DNA from: Ancylostoma caninum
Taxonomy: Eukaryota; Nematoda; Chromadorea; Rhabditida; Ancylostomatidae
Direction: 5' to 3'
DNA length: 64,000 nucleotides
Assembly: GCA_037903475.1 (NCBI GenBank)
Contig: JBAJFG010000188.1
Coordinates: forward strand, 930,001-994,000
The notes beneath the pieces are model-generated. The model worked only from the letters and a program-made list of their open reading frames with translations, made no database searches and was not told where the DNA came from. Each line of letters opens with the position of its first letter. Position 1 is the first letter of the stretch. Shown here one piece after another: positions 1 to 14,700 of this stretch. A program made the translations under genes and the position numbers.

Positions 1-138
1 ATTGATTAGCTGCCGTATCCCATATATGCATTTCAGTAATGTTCTCCGTCAACGCTGCGCTCATCGATTCGCTCGTATGGCATTCTTGACTGTGATGGGG
101 ATGTAGTATCGATTTTTCTTCTGAAGATCTGTACAATT

Positions 139-3100
139 TTATTTATAAATATCCAAGTAATCAATAATGATTTCTTCGTCATTTTCATCCTTAGCGAGTG
201 TCCAGAGCTCTGAGCGTTTCGTGGATTCAATTGTGGGCACGTTACTCAGTTCGACGAGTTTACACACTCGCATGCCGGCCCTAAAAATCAATAATTTTAT
301 TTTCACGCAAAGTTGCAGAATTTCAATTTTTCATTTCTCACCGCACGCAATTTTGGCTGTGTGCCAGCTCCAGCAAGGTGCCAAGGCCTTTCCCACGGTG
401 CTCTTCGAATACGAAGTGATGATTCAGCCAGCCGAGCGATTCTAACATGTAGAAGCCGACCATTTGGCCGTCTTTACGGACGCAGACTGACGGGAATCGG
501 CGAATTTTCTCCCTAAATGCATATGTGCACTTTTTCTTAGGAATTTGTCTGGGGACCATTTCTCGCCCATTCAAACTTTAGTTATTCGTCTCATTTTTTT
601 GTATATTTGTTGAATACCATGTTTTTTTAAAATAAATTTACTCTTTCCAATCAATGTTCAAGCGCTTCTTTCTTTCATTGGCATACATTGTCGTTTGTAT
701 CCGCCTGCGATATGGTCACACTTTCGCTCACCTCATTTTTACACTCTCGCTCTACGTTCATTCATGAAAAATTATAAAAAGTGTTCATTGAACTAACAAT
801 AAGCTACTAAATGTTGCCCGTTTATTTCGATTCATTCTTAATACTTTGTCGCTTAGTGTCGCTCGTAATAATTTACGTCTTTTTTCAAGGCGTTTATGCT
901 TCATTGTATTTTTCGGTTATTTTCGGTTTTGCGTATGCAAGTGTTACCCTCCGGCCCCTTCTCACCTTCCCACAAGATCTCTTCACTTCTCATAAAGTTG
1001 ACCCGGTTGTCGCTTCCACATCGCGCCAGCCGCAGTCGCTCACGTCGCGCTGCCTATCGCTCATGCTAATTTCCCACTCCAGTTTCCTATTTAAAATATT
1101 GTAATCTTATTTTGACACACGACGAAGTAATGGTAATGACAATGGCATGTCGTAGTTCTCAAACTTCCTCTTGTCGCTCATAGTCGCATCTCGGTTGTAC
1201 TCGCTCACTGTCGCGCGCAGCGTTGCACCCCCTCCCATCCTGCAGAATTCCATAGCAAAACTGCTAAAATCACCTCGTCAATTCGATGCCACCATCGGCG
1301 CCGTACCTCCACGTGCCAGTCATGCAGTGCGCTTCCTTGTCCAGGTTTGGAGTGCCTGAACTGTAGATGCGAGTCAGAGAAGCAGAGCACCGCAACCCTA
1401 TCCAAACATTCACTCACCAATTGTATAGCCTTCGGGTACTTCTAGCTTTTTCTGCATCAGCTTCTTTACTTGTTCATCGGTCATATAGAAGAGGTAGCAT
1501 GGATAATTACACTTATCGACATTACTGTCCAATCGGGAAACGTATGAGTAGATCTGAAATATACACAGGATACCATATTTGACTAAGCTACGGCAGGATA
1601 AATACAGGATTCTTCTATATAAAGAATTCCAGGAAAGAAAACAAGAAATTTTCTAAAAGCAACAACGCAAGATAATATTCTTTGAAATAAACTCCGTTCA
1701 ATTTTACTCTGATGGAGTGCAAAAGAATGTTATCTTGTGGAGAGTACAGACGATGAGAGAAATGGGTATGAGTGCTACGGCTGGTCGGGGACCATTTCTC
1801 GCCTAAGCGTACGTCTTCCTGAGGTCTAAGGATGTTGTTGATTGCCTCATGATCTCATCTTGACTACACACTTAGCCATCTCCAGTACTGACGAGGTTAG
1901 TCTTTGCATGATTTAGTTCGGCAAATGAAGAAGGGGTGAAGGTAGAATAGAATGACTCTTAGAACACATGTTCTTCAATTTCAAAGAGAAAAATGAAGGT
2001 ATGCTTCCATACTTTTAGTTGTCTATGTATTGTCGCGTCTAGAGAAGACGCCAATGGTGAAGATCCGCACGCACGTGCTGCGCCACAGGCACTTTGATTG
2101 TCTGCGCTTCCGCATATTTCACTGATATCACCATCTTTTAGCATGGCCATCGACGATGAAACTACTTGTGTTCTTCTCACTGAAGTTAATAGGAATGATG
2201 AGGTTGAAAGTACGCAGTAGTGCGAAACGTTAACAAGGGTAAGACTGTGTTTTTCTCACGAGACATCAGAATCGGTGCATCCATCACAGCCTAAAAAGCT
2301 TCTCTAGGAGAGCTTTCGCCGTGCAGGAGGAGTCATTCCATTGATAGTTGATAGAGTCACAAATACTTAACAGTTTTGAGGTTACATCCTGATGCCGCAG
2401 AAGCCAGAGGTCTCGAATAGGAACTTGTCATTCTAGTCAGAAAGCCGTATTTTATAACCATGGCCCCTCTCACTCCAAACCATTAATGACAACCGCTAGA
2501 ATGCCTAGTGCGAGCTTTTTCTGTGAATAACATGTGCCATCCAAAAAAAAGCATGTCACTATTTTCCTTTTCCAATCCGGGCCGTTATCCGCCGTTAATA
2601 AACCGGATAGCGGTCCGGATAAAGAACAGGACAAAACCTATGGATAGCGGCTAAACGAATAACCGGATACGGATAATCCCCTAAAGTAGATCCAGTCAAT
2701 GGTTTAGGAGAAGTTAGATGTATCAAACAATTTGTGAGGGCCAATAAGCTTCTGGGAAAATGGCCGTTATGTCACGTCCGACCGTGTCATGCCGATTACA
2801 GCTGTGGAAATTCTCACAATCGTGAACCAACACCTATGCATCTCAACAGTTTATGGTCTGTTAGCTCAGAGATGGCACCTCAGGTGACTTTGTTTGCAAT
2901 AGCGACTTTGCCGGCAGGATGCGTCTGGAACGAGATTTTATGAAATGGCTGAAGGGAAACATCAAAATGGAAGGAATCACACCACATACATATAGAACTT
3001 ATTATTGAGATTAATTCTGCCTATCTCCTTCACCCCACAATTCTGCCTAATACCTGATATTGATTTTAACAGCTTCTGGACTCACTGGATACCAAATCTG

Positions 3101-5702
3101 ACTTCTTGGGATTGGTTCCACCCCTGTTGCATGCTCTACTTGAGATCGCCTACCATAGGAAGAAAAACGCGCTCCAATCGACCAAGGAATTGGCTGCGTA
3201 GCTGCGTATCAAAAGTGAGATTTTATGATTTCCTTCACAATTTTTTAGGATTTTTTTCATTTTTGTGTTTTTTACATTATTTTGTTTAGTTTTTTGTTAC
3301 TATTTCCTTTGACCGGTCCTCCTCTCTACTGAGGAGCCTCAAGGAGGACGGATCGTTTAGATAGAGGCGAAACGATCCGATTGTTTCAATTCTTTAACCT
3401 TTTGATTTTTCCAAACTTTTCTATTACAAAAAAACATTGCAAAAATTAGGTCAGTTGGCCGAAATCGTGATGAGGTCGTAATTACGGTCAAAGTCCTACC
3501 AGGTGCCATCTCTGCGCAATATAACAGACTGTACACTTGACAAGACATTCTATAAATGTACTTTGGGGATGACTTCCGACCATTGTCCTTACTTCACACC
3601 CATCAACTCACTCCATCACCTGCTGTGCCCATCATCAAAGTCGTGCAAAGACAAGTTTCCCCTTGAACTTTTGGTAATTTCTTGTGCAGTCACAGCAAAA
3701 CTGTAAAGTACGAGAAGAGGAAAGAACAATTATGGTAGTCCTTGCGCTGTACCCTGTACCCTGTATCAACTCCTATAGGTCAGACCTTGTAAATCTTTCA
3801 GGGCTAAAATTTTTTAAGAAATGTTGGTTCTCTTTCTGCCCTTATTAAGGAAGTGACATAATTTGTGGAGTTACAGACGGCTTACCGACTTAGTGATCTT
3901 CTCCTCGCCCACTATCATCGGTAATTGTTGCTTTTGAAAAAGCTCATGAATATTTTCGAATTCCTGAAATGCTTGGAGGAAATCGGCCTCGTTGTAGATG
4001 CCGTCGTAGGTGAAAATGGGCGTGTCCCTGAACAACACTGCTTGACTTGTACTGACTTCAGGCGAAAACAGAGTCAATTTTATCAGCAAAAAAAAAACTC
4101 GAAGTGAGCAACTCAGCAGTTTACGATTTAAAAAAAAAACTCGGAATGAACAATTTGAGTTTTCGGAGGTTTTTATTGTCGAAATTCCATCATTGGAAAT
4201 AATGATGAATTCCACCTATTAACCTCGAAGGCGTAGCTTTTGGTAGACTAATTGAAATGTGAAGTTTTGAACTCAAAAAAAAATCAAAATACTAAAAGGA
4301 ATTGATAAAAGGGAAACCATGCTCTCCTCAGTCTTTTTTTTTTCAAACAAGTGGAAATAATGCTTAGAATATCCATAAAAGGAACAGGAACGAAATGATT
4401 TTTCAATTTTTCCACATCCATTTTTTAATGATCAGTGAATGTTTCTCTGTAGCATAGGAAAAAGAGGATATGACCTACATTCAGGAAAAGATTTGTGAGA
4501 TAGATTTGTGATTCATTTCGCACTATCAGTTTTCATGCCATATTCAAAAAAAAGCTCGGAATTTCATTTTCACTCAGCTCTAATGGAGCCTATTATGTAG
4601 AATTGTTTGTGAAAAACTGAAATTTTGAAAAAATTTGCTCGAAGACTGGTTTCAAGAAAGGGGAAAGATAGAGGATAACTAACATCTAGGACACTACGAT
4701 TCTGAGAAGGCAGAGATTACTTGTCTCATAGAAATGAATCATTAGAAATGGGAATTGTACGGAACGATAGAAGCAACAAGGGCCTTAGTTGAGAACAATG
4801 CTTTCTAAGATGAAAACAATGAAGAAATGTTTTAAGAACAGAAAACTGTCCGTGAAAGCTTGGGTCGTATTTGTACGGAACATTGGTGCAATGGCTTTGT
4901 ATTTTTTCACATTTTAGCTTTGAAGAGAGCGGTTTCCAGGCCTCAGCCTTTGGTGAACTTCCGAGGGGAGTCAAGTGGCAGGGCCAAGGCGAGAGGCTGA
5001 GAGTTCTAAATGAGGCACTTCCGGATGGGCACATTCACCAAAAGTTGGGGTTCTAAAAGAAGTTTTTGGTACGTACGGAATCACTTATGTATACCTTTGT
5101 GACCGGGAGCCCCCGTAGAATTAATTTACTTACAACAAAGCTTCAAAAATAATTCCGAGATGGGGCAGTGTCTTTAAGATCAAGCTGTGCCGTGTACTAT
5201 GCAACTGATAGTACGAAATTTTGCAGAAATTTTGTGGTTTTTGATTTTTGACAGGTAGACTAGTGTTCCCAATGGATCCATTTGTAGGGTTTCGACTTCC
5301 TCAGACTCTGATTATGTCGATGGTTTTGAGGTGAACTTTTCTTCCATAGTTATTTCAGGGGAAACCCACTTGCACAACTTATTCTTGACATGACCAAGCC
5401 AATACGTGGTCCCATTGATCTCCTGTGAGTACAGTGAAAGCTTCGTAGCCGGAAATGTGTGACGAATCTCAAACTTCACAGGATGATAGAACAGTAGGTG
5501 CCTGGGTTGCTGCTTGAAGCACTCAGTTGCTTTAGCCAGACACTCCTTTGTCAGGTACTGCTGCAGACCTGTCGCAGCGCGAAGCACCCTGAAAAGATTT
5601 TGCCTATCTAGTAGTTAATTAATAGCAATAGCTATCTAATAGTTGTCTAATAGTATGACTAAGGTAAAGATTAAGAACCTTAAAGACTCACTTCTGCGAC
5701 AT
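139..5702 (-). CDS. glycine N-acyltransferase-like protein (GNAT fold), seven exons
   Basis: This is a predicted acyl-CoA:amino-acid N-acyltransferase of about 300 residues, close to the family's usual 295. Exons read on the minus strand: 5702-5692, 5588-5370, 4027-3886, 1553-1418, 1355-1274, 512-342 and 280-139. Reading phase is continuous across all six introns and the total is 903 bp with stop. The N-terminal domain contains HLLFYHPVKFEI and FTYDGIYNEADF. The GNAT acetyl-CoA loop is RGKGLG at about residues 236-241, inside NHHFVFEEHRGKGLG. The C-terminus (NVPTIESTKRSELWTL, ending in DYLDIYK) fits the family. The start ATG lies 4 bases after a TTATCAG acceptor-like sequence, suggesting trans-splicing. 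AATAAA overlaps the stop. The donor of exon 2 is uncertain (GTGGGT chosen; GTTGTG nine bases earlier is possible). The substrate cannot be told from sequence. Confidence 0.82.
551..1803. repeat. 17-bp direct repeat pair in introns of the acyltransferase gene
   Basis: GGGGACCATTTCTCGCC occurs at 551-567 and again at 1787-1803 in the same orientation. Both copies lie in introns, just outside exons of the acyltransferase gene. The flanks do not match beyond a few bases, so the origin is unclear. Confidence 0.5.
2578..2690. repeat. degenerate CCGGATA/GGATAGCGG short repeat cluster
   Basis: Within about 110 bp, variants of CCGGATA and GGATAGCGG recur at least five times in both orientations. The cluster lies in the large third intron (3885-1554) of the acyltransferase gene. 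It looks like a decayed minisatellite. No coding signal is seen here. Confidence 0.4.
3316..3378. other. two adjacent hairpins in an intron
   Basis: GTCCTCC at 3316-3322 pairs with GGAGGAC at 3343-3349. Immediately after it, GGATCGTTT at 3350-3358 pairs perfectly with AAACGATCC at 3370-3378. The two stems share a junction. They lie in an intron of the acyltransferase gene; no function is inferred. Confidence 0.5.
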
Positions 5703-8700
5703 AGTTCTGATAATTTAAGGCTGTCCACGTTTGACGGCGGTCCTTCTACGCCCCTAATTCAGCGCTTGACCGGTTTCACAGGCTGTGATACGTGAAAAAA
5801 TGCAACGTTTCTGGTAAACAGATCTGAATTGTGCACAAACAATGAAATGAGAGAGACGAAAAATACAAGAAGATGTCGAATCAGAAGAGTAGGAAAATGT
5901 AAATTCCTCGTCAAGATGAATTTACGGAAAAAATTGCAGGATTAAATTTTTTGGCCCAGTATTATTAGAAAGAATGAGGGGGTCATACATGTGCTCATCA
6001 CTATTTAGAATATATGAGCGACGGTAAGAGCGACAGTACTTCAAAGGCAGCACCCGTCGAAATCCTCATGTTTGTATTTTTGCCACATTTTGAGGCTTTT
6101 GGGGGTGTGGAACTCATTTCCGATGATGAAATGACGTGAAACATCCGAGAAAGACGAGAAAGGAGATGTTCTCTGCACGTTTGAATGCACGGCAAGTATT
6201 TCAGCGGCGTCCTGCTTGCACAGACTGGTTCTCTAACTAAGACATCAATCACAAAATCTTTCAGAAAAGGAAGAAATCTCCTAGGATATGCCAGTGTATG
6301 ATGCCTAAATTTGGAAAAAGAGGAAAACTGAAAAGTAAGCACATGCAGTTCATGCCTCAAAATGCACAAGGACGTCGCACAACAGTAAAAAGCGAAGATC
6401 GAATCTTCAATACAACAAATCAATGACGTCAAGGTAGAATCAAGTCAGAAGCAATTTAACTGGCAAATCCTAGTAGCCACTAAAAACTAATTATTTTCAA
6501 GAGTAAACTAAACTCCATCCATTCTTCCTCGACCACATCTGAAAACTGCGGCTGTAATCTGGAAGAAACATTACCCACCCGCAAAACTCCTAAGAAATCC
6601 TCATTAGGGTCAAATTTTCACATGTCAACGAAACGCCAAGCTACAAGCGCCTGCGTTTAAGTGCGTTAGCTGGCGCGTAGACCCTTCCAAGGCACTAGCC
6701 GGCTGGGCGTGCTCATGCCGTCAATTCCCTGTACTCTGCAGGTAAGTCATTACAGTTTGTGCTCGTTTCACATTTGTGATGTGCGCTGCACCTACTTTAC
6801 AACCTACACCTCAGCTCCGAGTCGAGTATTTCTACTCGGGCTGCCTTTAAAGTACAACGATTATCTAAAGAAGTGTAAATACAGTATTTATGAGCTTGTT
6901 TGTTTGGAGAATCTCAATTATTTGACAAGTAGCTATGGGTGGTCAATATTTATTACTTGATCAGCAGTTGTGGCAGCCAAGAACGTTGAGTCGAAGGACC
7001 CACCAGCTTGCGGCACTACAAAACCGTTCGTCAAGCCGAGAAAGGCCTATGACGCTTTCAATTATACATATAGATGTGTAAGAAAGGAAATGCTAAAATG
7101 AAAGCTCTCTTCCCCTGCGAGGCTCCAGATGGGTGTTGCTTGGCGCTTTGTTGGAGGGACATGTAGTTAGGGGAAGCTGTTTTCGTGCATTTGAACAGGG
7201 AATTTTCTCAAAATAATGCCCTTCAAATTTGGATAACCTTCAGTAATCGAAGTGGTGCAACTATAGGAAAGCAAAATACCGCGTTGCTCGTGTTGGAATG
7301 GATTATCGCGACATGGAGTAGATGAGTAGGTGCTACTACTGTGCTGCCAAACGGCGTGGATATGAGCTGAGATCGGAGCTGGGAGGCTGGCGATGTGTTG
7401 ACACATGTATTTTACGTCATATTCGTATCCGGGGAAGCACGTAATCGAGTAGGAAGGAAACATCCTCGCAAAACACGTCGGAGAACGAACTGATGGGAAA
7501 CGCCAGGAGAGCAATCATCCTAAGAAAATAAATCTTGGATGTGAGACATATTCTAAATTCATCCAGCAAATCACATTTGTCTAACAGAAATCCAGAAAAA
7601 TTGTAGAAAATTTCTCGCGATGATGAGGTGAGGGTGGGGAAATATCGCAATTCTGCTAGCGAATCCCCTTTTATTGTAAATTTTCCAAATAGTGATGAAC
7701 GTACAGTTGGCATACCCCATAATAGCCGTTATTGCAACAGCTGGGAGCGCCAGAGGGGAACGACGTGACAATACGTTCACGGAATACGTGGTGATGGAGC
7801 GATTTGTCCTTTATGGGAGGTCTCACAATCTCAGGCAGGATCCTATTCGTTCTTTGATGAGCCCATATTTTAAATCCAACAAAAATCAGATAGCAATTTC
7901 TGGAAAATAGCCCAAACGTGGACACGAAATGACTGCACAGGAGTCAATCAATACTATCCAGAATGGCACAATGATTTGCATAGGAACAGCTGATGTTGAA
8001 AAATAGGGAACAGCCATGGACGAAAGTATAAGTATGGGTGACCTGAAGTGCTTGCCACGCCCCCAACATCACGTGCTGCATAAAAAGTGCAGTTATACTT
8101 TTGCGATGCGCCTGAACAAATCCAAACGAGTTATTTGCGATCTGATTTGCAGGTAAGAGAACATTCAGGACTTGCAAACCTCTAGCTGGTAGTGACTAAG
8201 GATCACTAAGATGTGGTCGGCATAAAATTACAGAAAATGAACAGCTGTTCACCATGGCACGCAGAAGGTCGTACAAACACTGCGCGCCACGTGACAGTTT
8301 ATCCTCCAAAAAAACCGCTCGGGAACGCTCAAGAGTGTTACGAAGCCAGCGTCTCACTTGTTTCAGTGGAATCCGGATGACATTGTCAGCCACGCCCACA
8401 AAAAGTTGGCTGACAAATGGTGAGCGGGTAACCCTGGATAGTATACATACCTAGAGGGGGAGTTGGGACAATTTGTGCATATGGGATGATGAGCTGGGTA
8501 TCCTGGAAAGTGTACAGATTTTAGGGAAAGACAGCTCGTAAACGTGCGCGTTTCCCTTCCAGAGTTAGCACAGCAATCGATAATAGCCATATTTTTGTTT
8601 CAGCTACGACCGTCATATGCACTTTTTAGCTCGTCGATGGTCGATATTATAGTATTTTTGTGTGTTGCTAGCGCATGACTATGCTTTCTTTAAATGATGG

Positions 8701-11700
8701 TCAATGAAAAAAGAGTATTAAAGAGTGAAAACTCCAGATTCAACAAAAGGTTAGGAGAGATTGTTCGTTCTACTTCAATCCAGACGAAACTTTGGAGGTA
8801 CCCTCTTAAGGTTCATCGGTAAAAAAAATCACCCATGAACAAGAATGGCTCGAAACGGAGGATTAAGTGAAAAACAGTAATGGATATACCCCTGCCCCCA
8901 TCATTTGGGCTATGGTTCTCGAAAACATTTACTTTCAATAAATTAAATTTAGGATTTTTCAAAGCTTACTTCACTCAGAACCACACCCTTTTTTAAATCA
9001 CTCTTGCTCTACTTTCCACCGTTGCCGACATCTCTCATCCCTTCTGGGAGGAAAAATCCGCTATCGTCACTGCTGCAAAAGACATGAAAAGCTGGTAAAA
9101 TAGAAAATAGGGCAAAAAATTTTGACCTCGGAAAGATTCTTTATATAGCATCACTCTGGAGAAACAACAGCGCATTTATCTGTTTAATTGTCCACATATT
9201 TATTCATTTTATCTATTTACCTCATAACCTCCTAGAGCAGAGCCATAAAAAAGAACGCGGTGTTATGGCCAAATTTTTCAAAATTGAAATAGCGTCCACC
9301 AGCCTATGAATTAGATTATCAGACTTGTTATGAAGAAGTGTATGAGAAAAGGTAGAACAGCGATTTGAGAAATCCCTGACAACAAATTTAAATGGTGAGT
9401 GATGCTTTCGACCTACGTATTTTCTTCAGAAATTTCTCTCTTGGAACGTCACAAAAGAAGAAAATGGGGAAGGGGAAGGGGTTTCCTCACTCTACGTCTA
9501 GTTTTTACCAATACTTTAGTACGCGTAAACATCCAATGTGATTGTCCATTAGCTACATACTATGGGAGTTCCCGCGTGAGCAAACCGGTTTCTCTGAGAG
9601 ACATCGCTAGAAAAACCGTACATGACTGATCACCCATGGAGGCACAGAAGCCTTCTGAAAAAGGAGTACGCAGGAGACAACAAACTAGCCAAAATTGTCA
9701 CACGGAAAATGAAAAGGAGAACAAATCTCCTCGTCACGCATATAGTTCTTCAGACTACGGTTATTTATCACACTGATCCTCTTATATAAATCTTTCTCGC
9801 ACTGAAAAATTTTCCAAATCTATGGAAATTTCGAATTCGCATTTATACAGAGAAGCCATCATAATAAGGTGTTATGCCTGTGCTTGTAACACGACAGAAG
9901 TCGGTTGTTGGCAAGAATTTGTTACGAAGAACTTCGCCATGTTGAACAACATGAGTACTCCTGTGCGAGATAGGGTGCACGTCATTTTGGGATGGATCCA
10001 AATCGGTGTGCCAGCCGTGGCAAGCTGCGAGGCCCCTCCACACAGGACGTGGCCAGCCCTGCCACAAGGCAACCACAAGCCCCTCCTCCAGACAAGAGGA
10101 GGAGGCCAGGTCCCGGCTGCCAACAGGAAATGCTCTTTGTGCACCTCTCCCTGTAGTTCGATGGGGATTATGCAGCTTGAGGATCCGTCTGTTTTCAAGA
10201 AGGGCAGTACAATCAAATACACAGGATGAAGAACGTGTCATCATAAGCTGTAGTGACATTTTCTGAAATCAGTTAGGCAATTGATCAAACTTTCTAAATA
10301 TTTCCCAACTTTTTTTATTACTTCCGAGATTTACAAAGAGTGCGGGTGCATTGATGACGGACAGATGTGCCGGAGCCCCGTAGTTCAGAAAAACATCAGG
10401 ATAAATGTCCAACGATCGAGATAGGGTCGATTTACTGTTTTGCCACAAACTATAATATTATATGGTGAAAGCAGCTTTAAACTAACTCGTCTAGTGAACT
10501 AACTTACTATGAACTAACTAACTAACTTTGACCACAAGACGAGGCACCACTAAATTCCTCATTTCCAAATCCAAGCTTTGATTTAGGCGCTTGAGCCACA
10601 TCCACAGAGTTATTCCCGACTTCGAAAAATTGAGGAGAACGCGCACTATACCTGTGTCCTATAATGCTTTTAAAAAAAGTCTTAAACAGTGGTCTTGATC
10701 CGTGAGGTGTTACATATTGTCTGATTTTTTCTTGTCTTCTTGTTATTTGTTATTTTGTTGTCTGATATTGCAGCGAGGTTTCTATGTTTACTTTCTGTTT
10801 GTTTGTTTGTTTGTGATTTTTTTGGTTTCACACGTATGCTTGTGTAATGAATAATTACAATTATTAGTTAACTGCTGATCAAATGTGGCTCAAGTGGCTA
10901 GGCATGTATATCAGTGACGTCCATAGAGGAACCTTCACTGCTGAAATGGTACATAACACAGAAGTTTTACGTCCACTTTAATAGCTTTAGGGCAATTCAG
11001 ACTTTGAATTTGTCCTTCTTTCTAAATGTCCCATTTGTAGGGTATGGAAAAAATAATTTCTTAGGATTGCTCTAGGTGTGAGGATGCTAAATAAGCATAC
11101 TAAATCCAAAGGGAAAGCAAGTTTTACAAAAGCATTCCGTGCGAAACCTTGAAATGCTCGATTTAAGGAGATCGTTCACTTAGGTATGCTCGATTTCTCT
11201 GCGCAAATTTCAGTAATATGACTGGCAAAAAACTCGAATGTGGGGGTTTTTCATAAATGGCGAGTACAGGAAGAGAAGTCATATTTTCATTTTCTGACGA
11301 CGTGCTACAACAAAACAAAAAGGAACACTGTAAACTCCAACTAGGATTAGAACAGAACAAACAACCAAACGAGTTGAACACTGAGTATCGGACCCTCCTA
11401 GCCAGCTAATTCAACAAATGCTCGAAGAAATGCGATTTCCATCCTCGAAAGTTTTATGATCTGATCCCGTGTCGGTGCCGAGCAAGGTATAGAACTTAGG
11501 AGTCCATTATCTTGACAGGGAGATCGACTCGAAAACCTAAAGCCGTACCCACCCTAGCCGGCTGTGATGCCCTCTGCGCCACATAAGGGGTCATGGGAGC
11601 TTGCCGGAACTTCGACACACAGGTGTACCGGCCACCTTGGTGGAACCGGCAAGCTGAATAACCGGCATTAAGCTTTTAGTACGAACTCACACAAGACCAA

Positions 11701-14700
11701 ATCATACGCAGCCAAAATTGGCAATAGAATCATAGAAAAGCAAGGAAGCAATATTTCGTTTATTGAAGGTAGCTCTTCACCGCTAGAAGCTTCCGGTCCT
11801 AAAAGATGCATTTATTGGAAAAGGCTAAGAAGAATATTAGCAAATACTTTCTAGTCAACAGAGCGGGGCCTGATTTCGAAGTACTTGTCAAGAAGTTAAT
11901 CATTCCGAGTAATCTAATAGCAACATTTCAAAAAACTTAGGAGGAGTACATGAAGTGCTAAAGAGAATCAATCATGTTCCTGATGATCTTTTATTCCTTA
12001 CTATCTCCTTATCTAATCAGAATGTTTTACCGCACTGTGTGTTTTAAATCTCAAGTAATGTTAGGGCTGCGATGTTTAATGTTTGGATGGTGATGTTGCG
12101 TTATATGTTGTGTTATGCTGTTTAGCCTTATACGGGCACTGTCCTTGTTAATAAATTCCAAAATACTAATATGCATGTCTTTTCTTCAATCTGAAATGCT
12201 TGGGTCAGCGTTTGAACAAACACAGGCGGAACATCAATACCGGCGAAGTCCAGCAACCGCAGTGTCCAGCTGCTCTGTCGCTCCGCGTAGGTGGTGCAGC
12301 GCGGCAGATCAGATGGGCGGTATTCTGCGATGCATAAGTCATTTCTCGTTTATTTTTATTCTTCGAAATTCATCTATTAGAATGTCTAGATTATTAATAA
12401 TAGATAAATCGCATCTGGGAATCTCGCTCTGTTCTTCTTGAATCATAGGCTGATTGGATATTCAGTTTCCTTCCAACTCATCTGAAAATCTTTCTCACAA
12501 TCAGTTTAATGCTCAACCATCTTTGCTATCCACCACATTACGGTAACACCTCAATAGACTTTCGATTTTTCAAATGGTGGAAGCTGCAACTAGAAATATC
12601 CAAGGGTCTTGGATCACACTCAGTTCAAATGTAAGAAATTTCTTGCTCAAAAAAGCTTGGGGTATAGGAAGAAATGCCGATCAACGATGTGCAAGAAAGG
12701 TCTCCAGTGCATGAGGAATTACCTCAGACTTGGAAACAAGTTCTCTCAAAGGCAAGGTCCGGGCAAAATTCCATCTCCTGAATTTCCATTGGATTCGTAA
12801 CCCATGGCGACGCCTTGGACGAAAACTGTAGAAAAATCCCTGGAAAAGTCCCACAGCAAACGCTTTCCATCAACCAATCTCGGTACGGCGTCCGTGCTTT
12901 CAAATGACGCTATACGGCGCTTCCTACATGCTGTCTGTTGTGGCGTCGTAGGAAAATTGGTATTCATTCATCCAAAGGACCGGTGATCCGTTTGATGGGG
13001 TGCAAAAACTTTCACGAAGTGTTCGTTAGGCTCTATGTATCCATCGTTGCTCAGTGCAGCATTTCTCGGCTGGAGCGTGTTTTCCCACGTTTTCCCACTA
13101 CCGTAATCCTCGTACGTTTTGTCCCATATCTAGTGATAGAGCTTATACCGAGGTCTCAAGGTTGAGATACGTGATACACATATGGTTTAGACTCCAGAGA
13201 GCAAAAAACCTGGGTGGGCAAGTGCTTGACCGCACTTTGCCTTTAAAGGCAGTGTCTTAGCTCATGGCCGCATTCGAGATTCCCAACTCTGTCGAACATT
13301 TGCGAGCCGCTGAGCACAATGATGTACTTTAACTTCCGTGGAAACTTCGAAAACCCCATAAGTTACGGGTTTCTTTGGCCAAGAATTTCGAAATTCTCGG
13401 CCACTGCACGAGAGGGTTCATCCGCAGCAAGAGCTTACTGAGGGTGCGACATGGTTTTTCAACACGGAAATGTTTGTTTGTTTGATAATAGCTGCTGCTG
13501 AGAAGTTCATTTAAATGTGCAGTCTCCGTTCTTACCTTTGCTTTTGCTAGCTTACTAGCAAAGAAATTTGTCCGCTCCTGTATCTAATTTTGCCTTGAAA
13601 TTAGGGGTTTTGAGGGTGTTTCCTGTCATCAAGCACATGATTGTAATCAGCGCCTCGAGTTGCACCTGAATCTGTGGATATGTCGATACCCAACTTGAGC
13701 TGAGACACTGACTTTAAGCACGGAAATTTGTTTACGACCCTGTTGGAATGAGTGATATTGGTCTTTAATTACAAGACCGTGTACGAGGGTGGGTTGAAAG
13801 TCTTTGAAATACCATCGGAATTGAAATAACTCAGGTCCAGTCCATAACTTATATTTTAGCGCAATCCTGCATAAGCTCAGCACACATGGTTCATTCTCTT
13901 TCCTGCTTTTGATTCATTCCCTGCGAAGGATTTCTTCGAGGTCCTCAAGACAAGCTCATACGGCCAAGAACGGTTGGTCTATCCAAATTTCTTTCTGGAT
14001 AGGAAAGCCTTGAACTCCGAGGAAAGGTAGAGGAGTTACGGATTCAGTGCTAGAGAATCACTGCATGAAGTAGATCTTCCATTTACATTTTTACGATTTT
14101 TTTCGGTTAGAGAAAGCATTCAAATGTTAGGACATACCGTTGCGGAGATGCATCCCTTCTTTTCTCCTTCATCCTCGGGCATTTTCAGTGAATTGGCATT
14201 TTTCCAGTTTTAGAAGATATTCATCATCATTAGCTAGTAATTAGCTAGTATCGGCTTTTCTGACAGTTAGTAGAATTCCTCTAACATGAGTAAAAACAGA
14301 AGCCAGCACTATTCCACCACAATGAAGTCTTTTCCTATTTTTGGAACAAACTTATAGGATGACAACCACTGTTTCGACCACATTTCTGCAGGCTTACTAT
14401 CATGCTGAACCGAAGCTTCATTCTCAGTTGGAGTTTTGAGATTTAAACTCTTCCCTTTCCGAACAACCAATTCAAAAGTTGTTGCTCTGGTCTACTTCCG
14501 AACGTGCACTTGTTCGGAGTTAAGGAATAGCTGCACACCTCTTTCAGAAAGAATTTTTGGAACCAATTTATTTTACGAATACATACTGTATGCTCGTAAA
14601 GGATGCAGAAAGACTCCTCAATTTTGTGCACAATCATCCGCATGCCTGCCAAATCCATATCGAAGAATTTATCCACGGTTTCTTGTGTGGTATCTTTTTT

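Noticed and set aside
6001..6432. 143-codon minus ORF with an acceptor before FRHHTLAYPRRF
   Set aside because: A plausible acceptor, but no donor, no phase-consistent partner exon and no recognisable family.
7167..8399. Possible multi-exon membrane protein on the minus strand
   Set aside because: Some hydrophobic frames and acceptors exist, but no chain of exons keeps phase and no receptor signature is seen.
9822..10266. 135-codon plus-strand and 138-codon minus-strand ORFs
   Set aside because: Overlapping open frames on both strands in a GC-rich patch, with no recognisable family; more likely a composition effect.
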